64,000 nt of DNA from Posidonia oceanica. Lineage: Eukaryota; Streptophyta; Magnoliopsida; Alismatales; Posidoniaceae. The DNA is taken from positions 22,170,001 to 22,234,000 of the forward strand of contig JAZBRS010000039.1 of the NCBI GenBank assembly GCA_037176725.1. Direction: 5' to 3'. Shown one piece after another: positions 53,913 through 62,430 of this stretch. Each line of letters begins with the position of its first letter. The first letter of the stretch is position 1. The position numbers were made by a program, and so were the translations under genes. Below the pieces are notes generated by a model. That model saw only the letters and a list, made by a program, of their open reading frames with translations, had not been told where the DNA came from and did no database searches.

Positions 53913-53927
53913 GAGCAGCCACTGTGG

Positions 53928-53930
53928 TCA
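53928..53930 (-). other. in-frame TGA between gag-pro and pol
   Basis: Sense-strand AGA AGA TGG TGA CCA CAG TGG. E1 has AGA AGA TGG CAA CTG CAG TGG. CGA is the simplest common ancestor: TGA is C-to-T and CAA is G-to-A at the same CG site. A programmed readthrough stop is the alternative, but E1 gives no support for it. Confidence 0.7.
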
Positions 53931-56900
53931 CCATCTTCTCAGTTTCTGCTTTACTGGCTTGGCATCTGGCTTCAAGGGCAAGTTATGGACCACTATTTCA
54001 ACATCCAGGCCGACCATGTCTTCATAAGTCCAGGCGAAGACATCCGCATACTCCCTCAGGAATGCGATGAATTCTATCCTGACTTGTGGTGATAGCAAGG
54101 CACTGACACGAACTTCTTTGGTTTCTTCGGCTGTGCCGAGGTTGATAGTCTCCGTTTCTTCCTCAACATGCAAATTGGGACCTTCTGGGTCGTCGTCATA
54201 GGGCCGGAACTCAGGCGAGGGGTCATCATTCTCATCTTCGCCTGCATTATCTTCCTCTCCGTATGCGACAAGTTCCGAGAGAATCTCCTTTTCGAAAGTG
54301 GGGTTTGTCACATCGAATGAGTGCAGGAATTCTGCTTCTTGGCCCTGGTGACGCCTCAGGATGGTCACGCCTACCCGAGTGTTTCTGAATCTTCGGTGTA
54401 CGACCTCTGCTCTGGCAGCTTCTGCTGTCTGCTCTGCTGCTGATGACACTACTGCATGTTCTGCTGACACTACTGAAGACCTTACTGACTCTGTGACTGA
54501 TGCTGCTGATGATTCTGCTACTGAAACCTCTGACAACTCTGTCACTGACTCTGCTCTTTGCTCTGTTACTGCTGCTGTGCGACTCGCTGGTGTCTCTTCT
54601 TCTGGATCTGCCAATGTACTTGTGGAGGGCATACGCTGTACAAGCCATCTGGACCCACCCTCGGTTTGAAGAGTAATGAGCTCGTCGGGTCTGAGGGAGT
54701 CCGACACCAGCGAGCTTTCTCCGAGGACCATGATGGAGGTGGAGTCCTCCCGCAGAGGAGGGTCTGTAACTACGGCTTTTCCCTTCCTTTCTGCGGCTCG
54801 GTGTTGTGCCAAGTCTTCTACTATGGATTCGAGCTGTTCCTGGTAAAGCAGCTCCAGATCCGACATCCATGAATCGACTTGGACTTCTACTGCCCCCTCT
54901 TCTTCCTCATCTGGGGGTGAATCGACATAATAGGTGCCGAGGGCCTGAGGCACTGGCTCGGCTGCGAGATGGCTTGCTGTCTCTGGTACTAGTATCCTCT
55001 GACTCACGGGCGCGCCTGATTGCGACTGTCCCGGCAAGGGAGACCCAGATGGTCTAGTCAGAGGGATTGCAGATGGATACGCTGCCAGAGTGACTGCTGC
55101 TGTTAGAGGATGGGCGGAGGTGCTCTCTTGAAGGCCCGAAGGCCGGGAGACCGCGATGGTCAGCTGGTTCTCCGCGACTGATGATGATGATGGAAGCGTG
55201 GCCTTCGATGCCATAGGATCTGGCCATGAAAGTTGCCGTTCTGCGGCAAGGGGGTGCATGACTGATTGAGTTGGCTGTATCGCCTGTGGTGTGGCCTCTG
55301 AAAAGGGCTGAGCTGTGCTGCTGACTGAACTCAGCGATTGACCTTTCTGCGAAGGTGGTAGTTGCACTGATGCGACAACGGTCGCCTGCGAACTGGCTGA
55401 CTGTGCTTGAATTGGTGCTGGTATTGCTAACATGACTGCGGGAGAATCAGAGACTGCCAAATCTGCCAAGGGTTCTATCAAGACTGCTGCTTCATGATCT
55501 GTGGAAGGAGTGGCCAGATAAACCGACTGATGTGCTGTTGTATAGGGCTGGCTTTCACTGCAAGTCTGAACTGCCCCTGTTGTGCCCGACTGTTCCTCGT
55601 CCGGGTAATAGTCCTCAACGCAGACCCAGTCCTCCTCCGGTGGCGGAGGGCTTTGACACGGCTCCGACGGCACTACGGCTTGAACTGCGCTTGAGTCCAG
55701 GATACCTGCGCTCGTGAAGTTGGCCAAGCTCCGAGGTATGACCATTCTCTGATTCTTTGCTTGCGGGCGCTTGCCTTTGTCGGAGTGAGGGTCGTAACCT
55801 AGACCCTCGTTGTCCCTTCGTTCTTCCGCCAGGATTGGTTCAGCGATTCCTTGGCCATGTCGCCCGAGCGGTGTCCCTTTGACGTAGCCCCATCTATGAC
55901 AAACGTTCTCGACCATCCGAAAGGGGTTGTTGTGAACGGCCAAGGAGTTGACACGTTCAAGATCTGGCAAAAAGTTAACCGGCTCGCACCGATTAACGCG
56001 ATACAAAGCGTTCGAAAGATCAGGGTCAAAGGGGACAGTCCGCGAAGAGATAGAGGAAACCGCCTCGATCCGCTCCTTCTCAAAATTCTCCGCCATGACA
56101 ACGATGACATCTTCGCCTCGGCGGAACTTGATCATGCGGTGGAGGGTCGAGGGGATAACCTGATGCTTGTGGAGCCAAGGGCGCCCCAGCAGAAGGTTGA
56201 AGTTTGGTTCCAAGTCGACGACGTAGAATTCCACATCGAATGTAACCGGGCCAATGGTAAGGGGGATAACCAAAATCCCTAGAGCGTCATGGTGAGTATT
56301 ATCAAAAGCTGTCATTCCCTTTACAGCTGGGGTAATGTCCTCGGCTTTGAATCCGAGCTTGGTTGCTGTTCGCAAGGGACAGACGTTAAGGCTTGACCCA
56401 TTATCAACCAGTGCAAGGGGAATGCGAAAGTTCTTGTACTGCACCGTGACAAACAAGGGTTGATTGTGATTAATCCCCGCCGGAGGCAGTTCATCACTCG
56501 TGAAAGTGATGACCTGGGGCTCCGCGATCATTCCAACCATGCTTTCCAATGCGGCGGGCTCTATGGTTTGGGACACACGGGCGGCTTGGAACACGCGAAG
56601 GAAGGCCTCGCGATGCTCGGCAGAAGTGTGTATCAGGTCCCAGATGGATATGTCGGCCTTAACTTTTTTGAGCTGGGATGTGATGTCGGCTTTAGGCTGG
56701 CATTTCTTGGTAGCAGGTGGTGCAGTTGTGGGGACAGATTCAGCTATGGTGGGCTCAAGAGGCTGGCTTGAGGGTAGTGGGACTGCAGGCTGGGCTAAGG
56801 GCGATGGTCTTGCAGGTTGTGGATGACTAGGTCTGGTTACTGGTGCCGGTGGTCTGTAGACCCTCCCCGATCGCGTCACTTCCGCACACATCTCTGTGGC

Positions 56901-59513
56901 GTAGCTGTAGGGTACGCGATGGGTATCCCAGGTTAGGTTAATAACCACGGGAGCGCGTGCGGCGAGCACGAGAGGGGCTACAGGCTGAGGAGGGCATGGG
57001 CAGGTGGGTAGTTGGGAAGGCAAGCTAGGCGGGGACTGAGGTCTTGCTAGTAGGTGCACGGGAAGCTCTGGCTGAGGTCTGGCTAGGAGATGTATTGGGG
57101 CTTGGGCCCGGGAAAGCATGGCGGCTGATGCAGGAGAACGCTCCGGCCTGGCGCGCGGTCGGATCATATGGACGCCCGACTCGGAACCGGAGATAGCTGC
57201 AAGATAGAGAGAGACTGGAAAGGGAGTAGAAACATCATGGATAAGCTCGGAAGGATCTACCACGGATGTGGGAGACCTAGAAGGGAACAAGGAGTGAATT
57301 CCTGAGGTCCCTGCGCCTCCTGAATAGGAGTGCTCCGGCAGGGGTCGGCGGACAACATTGGCTGGAGTAGATGCTGATGCAGGTGCATGAGATGGTGCAG
57401 AAGCAGACGCCTCGTGCGTGTCGATCACAATCGTTCCCGATTCGATCAAGTCCTGGATAGCATTCCGGAGAGTGAAACAACTATCAGTCGAATGCCCGAC
57501 GCTTCGATGAAAGTCGCAGAAAAGGTTCGCCTTAAACCAATGCGGTAGTGGGTTTGGTGGCGGGCGAACCTCCGGAAATCGCAGGAGCGACGCAACCTTC
57601 GGGAGGACGGCACTGAGCGGTTCCACCAGTGGGGCGAACTTCCGCTTCTCCATGGGTGGCCGTCTCGGCCTCGGGAATTGTCCTTGCTGAACCGGTGCGG
57701 CAGGGTAGACCGGTCGAGCGGTGGTAGTGATTTGTGGTGTAGGGTGTGTCCTAGGTGCAGGTGCGTAATAGATCTGAGGAGGGGCAGGCCGGGACGCCAG
57801 ACGGACGGGCGCAGCAGGGGAGTCGACGTATGCGACGACGGGCTTCGGCGGATCCTTCCTCTTTGGACGATTGTTGTTGAGGCTGCTGTTGTTGTTGATG
57901 GCGCTGCTGCTACTACCGTCGTTGCTGGCGAGGGCCTGCCTGGCAAGCACAGAGAGTGCGGGGAAGTTGCCACTCCGCAACGAACTCTCTACGCGAGTGC
58001 CAGCTCGGATCAAAGCAGTGAAGGTCGTGACAGGTTGGATGCTAAGCAGAGCTCCGGTAGACGGCTGTGCCCCTTTTATAATGATTTCGATGGACTCCTC
58101 GTCGGAGGGCCTATCTCGAACTTGCGAGGCAAGGGCACGCCAGCGGCCGACGTACTCCCCGAACGGCTCGCCCGGATTCTGCTTGGTTGCGATCAAGTCC
58201 GCGCGCTTTGGGACCAGATCGAGGTTGAAGGAGTACTGTTCCAAGAACGCCTGGCTTAGGTCGTTCCAAGTCTTGATCGTAGCCATGTCAAGCGAGGTGA
58301 ACCACTTGAGGGCCGGACCAGACAAACTCTTCTGGAACAGGCGGATCAGCAACCTCTCGTCCGCCTGGAGTTGGGCGAGATCACCGCAGTACGCCTTCAG
58401 ATGGGCTATGGGGCAGCCCCTACCATCATACTTCTCGAAGTCCGGTATTTTGAACTTCGGGGGGAGTACCGCCTCTGGGAAACAGCAGAGGTCTCGGAAC
58501 TGGTAGGTCTGGTGGTCCGTGCCCTGCACTAGACGCAGTGCTTTCTCCAGAACATCCATCCTGTTGTTGATGGGGTCTGGAATAGCTGCTACAGGAGATA
58601 GGGCAGCGGGGGCAGGGACCACGTATGCCGAATGGGTCGCACCGAGGTGCTCCTCCGGATCCACCATCACGTCGCCTGGTGACGCAGGGTGATGGCCGGC
58701 ATACCCGTGCTGTGGTGGAGTGCAAGGAGGGATGCATGTGGAATTCTGAGCCTGATGCAAAGGGGGAGGATAAACGGTATGCTGTGCGGTGGGTGCGGGA
58801 TGCTGGAGCATCAGCGGCCGTACCGGGGCGATGCCGGACGGGCCTGCGAGATACTGTGCTCCCACCAGTCCGAATGACTGGCCACCAGGTGGCGGAGGTG
58901 TATGCTGTGTGAGGTGTGGTGCTGATGCAAGAGGCGGAATACGGGCCCCCATCGTCGGAACCGTGAGCAGTTGGGACGATGGTCTAGGCGGAAGTGCAGA
59001 GTGTAATGCAAGATGTGCGGGAGCAGGCCGCACAGGAACCTCAGGAACAACAGGAGGGGAAGGAGGGCAGACTGATAGAGCTATACCCTGCAGCCGCTGG
59101 ATAGTGTCCATCAGTTGCTGGTACTGCTCTTCAGGTGTCCCGTCGGTGGGAACACTGAATTGCAGTGCCAGCGAGGAACCAGAACCAAGAGATCCGGACT
59201 GTCCGGGAGACTGGAATCCTAAGGCGTGAGTCGCCGCAGCAGAAGGGTCAAAAGTGACAAAACCCTGAGAAGGTGGGGTCAGTGGCGTCTCCAGAACACG
59301 TGAAGTGGTCATCAAGATGGACTCGGCGACCGGATCAGGAGGAACGGGCGTCTGCCACTGTCCCACAGCAAACTGGGGTGCCCCAGACGACAGAGGGGTA
59401 AAGCCTGGCGTCACAGAGGGCACAGAGGGGTTAGAAACGGGAACCGGAGGGGCCGGAGCGGGAACCACCTCCGAGGCAAGGGTGAGGGGGGTCTCGACAG
59501 TGCGCTGGGCCAT
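53928..59513 (-). CDS. gag-pro: E2 gag-pro polyprotein with G-patch-like segment
   Basis: 1861 residues from ATG 59513 (RSRSAMAQ, conserved in E1); the frame is open upstream to 59651 without an ATG. Proline-rich N-terminus (1-340), gag core (about 350-505: PKFKIPDFEKYDGRG, KWFTSLDM, GEYVGRWRALASQ), Ser/Asn linker, zinc-knuckle-like CDFHRSVGHSTDSC (about 660-680), proline-rich region, retropepsin-like protease (about 1010-1110) with D1037 in LVDNGSSLNVCP, G-patch-like GYVKGTPLGRHGQG...GLGY (about 1205-1245), a long Ser/Thr/Ala-rich spacer (about 1290-1690), then an acidic segment and the RT-leader KQKLRRW before TGA. It forms particles and processes the polyprotein. The TGA is probably a mutation: E1 reads CAA there and pol follows in frame. 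Confidence 0.9.
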   Translation of the reverse strand: MAQRTVETPLTLASEVVPAPAPPVPVSNPSVPSVTPGFTPLSSGAPQFAVGQWQTPVPPDPVAESILMTTSRVLETPLTPPSQGFVTFDPSAAATHALGFQSPGQSGSLGSGSSLALQFSVPTDGTPEEQYQQLMDTIQRLQGIALSVCPPSPPVVPEVPVRPAPAHLALHSALPPRPSSQLLTVPTMGARIPPLASAPHLTQHTPPPPGGQSFGLVGAQYLAGPSGIAPVRPLMLQHPAPTAQHTVYPPPLHQAQNSTCIPPCTPPQHGYAGHHPASPGDVMVDPEEHLGATHSAYVVPAPAALSPVAAIPDPINNRMDVLEKALRLVQGTDHQTYQFRDLCCFPEAVLPPKFKIPDFEKYDGRGCPIAHLKAYCGDLAQLQADERLLIRLFQKSLSGPALKWFTSLDMATIKTWNDLSQAFLEQYSFNLDLVPKRADLIATKQNPGEPFGEYVGRWRALASQVRDRPSDEESIEIIIKGAQPSTGALLSIQPVTTFTALIRAGTRVESSLRSGNFPALSVLARQALASNDGSSSSAINNNSSLNNNRPKRKDPPKPVVAYVDSPAAPVRLASRPAPPQIYYAPAPRTHPTPQITTTARPVYPAAPVQQGQFPRPRRPPMEKRKFAPLVEPLSAVLPKVASLLRFPEVRPPPNPLPHWFKANLFCDFHRSVGHSTDSCFTLRNAIQDLIESGTIVIDTHEASASAPSHAPASASTPANVVRRPLPEHSYSGGAGTSGIHSLFPSRSPTSVVDPSELIHDVSTPFPVSLYLAAISGSESGVHMIRPRARPERSPASAAMLSRAQAPIHLLARPQPELPVHLLARPQSPPSLPSQLPTCPCPPQPVAPLVLAARAPVVINLTWDTHRVPYSYATEMCAEVTRSGRVYRPPAPVTRPSHPQPARPSPLAQPAVPLPSSQPLEPTIAESVPTTAPPATKKCQPKADITSQLKKVKADISIWDLIHTSAEHREAFLRVFQAARVSQTIEPAALESMVGMIAEPQVITFTSDELPPAGINHNQPLFVTVQYKNFRIPLALVDNGSSLNVCPLRTATKLGFKAEDITPAVKGMTAFDNTHHDALGILVIPLTIGPVTFDVEFYVVDLEPNFNLLLGRPWLHKHQVIPSTLHRMIKFRRGEDVIVVMAENFEKERIEAVSSISSRTVPFDPDLSNALYRVNRCEPVNFLPDLERVNSLAVHNNPFRMVENVCHRWGYVKGTPLGRHGQGIAEPILAEERRDNEGLGYDPHSDKGKRPQAKNQRMVIPRSLANFTSAGILDSSAVQAVVPSEPCQSPPPPEEDWVCVEDYYPDEEQSGTTGAVQTCSESQPYTTAHQSVYLATPSTDHEAAVLIEPLADLAVSDSPAVMLAIPAPIQAQSASSQATVVASVQLPPSQKGQSLSSVSSTAQPFSEATPQAIQPTQSVMHPLAAERQLSWPDPMASKATLPSSSSVAENQLTIAVSRPSGLQESTSAHPLTAAVTLAAYPSAIPLTRPSGSPLPGQSQSGAPVSQRILVPETASHLAAEPVPQALGTYYVDSPPDEEEEGAVEVQVDSWMSDLELLYQEQLESIVEDLAQHRAAERKGKAVVTDPPLREDSTSIMVLGESSLVSDSLRPDELITLQTEGGSRWLVQRMPSTSTLADPEEETPASRTAAVTEQRAESVTELSEVSVAESSAASVTESVRSSVVSAEHAVVSSAAEQTAEAARAEVVHRRFRNTRVGVTILRRHQGQEAEFLHSFDVTNPTFEKEILSELVAYGEEDNAGEDENDDPSPEFRPYDDDPEGPNLHVEEETETINLGTAEETKEVRVSALLSPQVRIEFIAFLREYADVFAWTYEDMVGLDVEIVVHNLPLKPDAKPVKQKLRRW

Positions 59514-60821
59514 TGCTGACCGAGAGCGGGTCAAAACGGGGCTGCGACGAGGGAAAAGGGGACGGGCTCTACGAGGAGCTATGCTCGCAAAGACGAGTAG
59601 CTCAGAAAAAGGGATGGTCGAGCACAGGTGTCTCAGCAGAGATGTCAGCAAAGGAGAGACCCGAGCTCTAGCTAAGGAGATCGCTTACTGAACTCTGTTG
59701 AAGACACAACGGGAAACTAGGGTTAGAGAAGAAAGAGATGCAAAATGCATTATGTTATGGCATGAATGTCATGTATGCTTTCTAGTATGCCCCCCTCAAC
59801 TAACTAGTGTTTCCTAGCAAGGTTGTCTACTTCGGGTATCCCTGGGTGTACGGGTCACCGACTCAAGTCAGAAAAGTAGGCTCCCTGTCTAACTCCCGGC
59901 CCAAAGCTCAGGTAATGACAGGGTGGTGCGTTGGTGGCCTCTACCCCGCCAAAGCGTGGGTGGTACCCTCCACTAACACTGACACGACCCCGGACAAGGG
60001 GGGACAGACCGACCGACTCACACCATGCCAAAGCATCGGGGTGAGAAGCCGGAACCGTCCTTCGCAGACTAGTAGGTGGACTCAGAGGAGAAGAATGCAT
60101 GCCCTATATGATGCTTATGCAAATGATTAAAGTCTTTTATCTTGCGCATTTTATTAACCAAAGGGAGTGAAGGATTGTTCAGAGTCTCTAGTTGCCCCTA
60201 GGAATTCTTTTACTTGCATTTTTTAGTTAACCATGGGGGGAACAGACAAGTTTCTACTATCCTAAGCATGGCAAGTGCGAAAGGGAAGAAAATCAATCAA
60301 GCATGGCAAGCAAACAATCATACAACACAACAAAAGGCACGTGCATGGCATGTGCAAGTGTTTGTGAGCATAATGGTGAAAAAAAAACATTCATCAAGTC
60401 AAAAGGCATGTATGCAAGGTATGTGCGTGCGTAGTGTCATGGCAAATGTGTAAAAGGAAGCACTCATCATTCAAAAAGCATGTATTATTGCCAAACAAGT
60501 ATGTAGACATGTGTTATGCGGGAAATAAAGCAATAATGAGCAAGTAAAGCAAGGAAAATAAAGACAAGTAAGCTGTAAAGGAAGTAAGAGCATAAGCAAG
60601 ACAATAAGTAAATAAACAAGCACAGAAGCAAAACCAAGTAAAAGAGAGCACAAACCGAGACAAAAGAGGTGCAAAACCTGAACAGAGTAGCCATGAAGCG
60701 ACTCGCTAGGTGTTTGCACAGAAAAGCGAGCAAAACAGACAAAGGAAGCACCAAGGCAAACCAAGAAAGCAAATCCCAAGCGAGCGAAAGCGAAAGCGAA
60801 AGCGAAAGCCGGAGTCTAGTA
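59514..60821 (-). other. E2 5' leader
   Basis: Untranslated, between PBS and gag ATG; colinear with the E1 leader. Shared blocks: 'ccaccgactcaagtcagaaaa', 'cttttatcttgcgcattttattaac', and A-rich CAAGTAAGC-type short repeats near 60500-60700. Probably contains packaging signals, but none can be named. No gene. Confidence 0.7.
59681..59725 (-). promoter_or_regulatory. acceptor-like plus donor-like pair before E2 gag
   Basis: Minus strand: TCTCTAACCC (branch-like CTAAC), GTTTCCCGTTGTGTCTTCAACAG (acceptor end at 59695), six bases (AGTTCA), then GTAAGCG. The same architecture is in E1 at 38444-38475. Confidence 0.4.
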
Positions 60822-60839
60822 TCCCCAGCGGAGTCGCCA
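60822..60839 (-). other. primer-binding site, tRNA-Arg
   Basis: The plus strand reads TCCCCAGCGGAGTCGCCA, the 3' end of a plant tRNA-Arg(ACG) (…CCCCAGTGGAGTCG plus CCA) with one mismatch. It is one base from the LTR end. tRNA-Arg priming is known for Ogre/Tat elements. Confidence 0.88.
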
Positions 60840-61211
60840 CTATAGTAATCCCGGTGTTCGGATCGTCCATGCACGATGCCAAAGCTCGCGTGCACCGATC
60901 GGAATCAGGCTCACTATAAGCGGCTATGTCCGAGAAGGAAGACCTAACTCGAAAACGTTTAAAAGGGGGAAAAAGGGAAAGAAAAGAAGAAGATAAGACA
61001 AAATCGGAGTCGCCACCAAGTCTATTAAATCGGAAGACGAGGAAAACCGGGGAAATGCGTGAATAATCACGCAAGACCGAGCAAAAAATGCAATGCAAGG
61101 CAATGCAGAAGAAATAAGATGCAAATGAATGCAAATGAGGTGACTCGTGCCTAGGACAAGGGCAATATGGTCATTGCGGGCCAAGAGAGGGTAAGGACTC
61201 CTGTTACGCGC

Positions 61212-61233
61212 GGGGAAGGTGTTAGGCACCCCC
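61212..61233 (-). other. conserved LTR hairpin block (E2 5' LTR)
   Basis: Identical to the 3' LTR copy at 39969. Confidence 0.5.
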
Positions 61234-61462
61234 GACACGCCCGAGAATCGGTCTTTCTGGGCTTACGCTCGCATATGCAGGGAAATGCAGACTCTGAATG
61301 CCTAAGTGCCACTGAATGCCTGTCTAAATGCTCAAAGGTGTGCTCTAAGTGATGGGAAACGGTGCAAGGAAGCAAACGTGCAATCTAAACGCTCAGCAAC
61401 GCTGTCCGTGTTCCGAACCGGGCAAAACCTGGCTCGTGAGAACTCCGGACAGTAAGCATCAT

Positions 61463-62430
61463 CGCCCTATATGCAGATGCAGGCGATAAAGCAAAACGGC
61501 GAGAAAACCATGCAATGCAATCGACATGCAAGGGAAAACGGCGTAAAACAGAGCGGGGAACGAAAGAAGTATGCAAAAAGATGCGAGAACAGGGTTGACA
61601 TGCAAAATAGGGCAAGAAATGGAATAAGAATGCAAAGCCGCGCGAGAAAACAAAAGAAGGGCGCAAAACTGGGCAAGAAAACACCAGGGCACGCAAAACG
61701 AGACGAGAAAATGAAAGGGCACGCAAAACGGTGCAGGAAAACAAGACTGCGCGCAAAACGAGGCAAGCAAGCTGAAGGGCACGCAAAACGGGGCAAGACA
61801 GAGGAGCGGTGCGCAAAGCGGAGCGAGAAAACATGAAAACACGCAAAACGAGGCAAAAAAACTGAAAGGCACGCAAAACGGTGCAAGACAAAGAGGGGGC
61901 ACGCAAAACGGAGCGATAAAACTTAAAAGCACGCGAAACGAGACGAAAAAAACTAAAGGGCACGCAAAACGGTGCAAGACAACGAGGCGGCGCGCAAAAC
62001 GGAGCGATAAAACATGATGGCACGCAAAACAAGGCGAAGAAATCAAAAGGCACGCAAAACGGTGCAAGATAGAGAAGTGGCGCGCAAAACGGAGCGATAA
62101 AACATGAAAACACGCGAAACGAGACGAAAAAACTAAAGGGCACGCAAAACGGTGCAAGACAAAGAAGCGGCGCGCAAAACGGAGCGATAAAACATGATGG
62201 CACGCAAAACGAGGCGAAGAAACTAAAAGGCATGCAAAACGGTGCGAGGCAGAGAAGCGGTGCGCAAAACGGAGCGGTAAAACATGAAAACACGCGAAAC
62301 GAGGCGAAAAAACTAAGAGGCACGCAAAACGGTGCAAGATAGAGAAGCGGTGCGCAAAACGGAGCGATAAAACGCGATGGTACGGAAAACGAGGCGAAGA
62401 AACTAAAAGGCACGCAAAACGGTGCAAATG
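61463..62430. repeat. 30-bp repeats in a 90-bp array (E2 5' LTR)
   Basis: As at 40220-41370 but 180 bases shorter. Long minus-strand frames (61385-62427) are again a by-product of the period. Confidence 0.9.

Noticed and set aside
54247..54870. A 207-codon minus-strand frame and plus-strand frames inside gag-pro
   Set aside because: Shadows of the long gag-pro frame in its low-complexity spacer.
60820..60840. tRNA-Arg gene fragment
   Set aside because: Only the 18 bases complementary to the primer tRNA are present, next to an LTR; this is a PBS.
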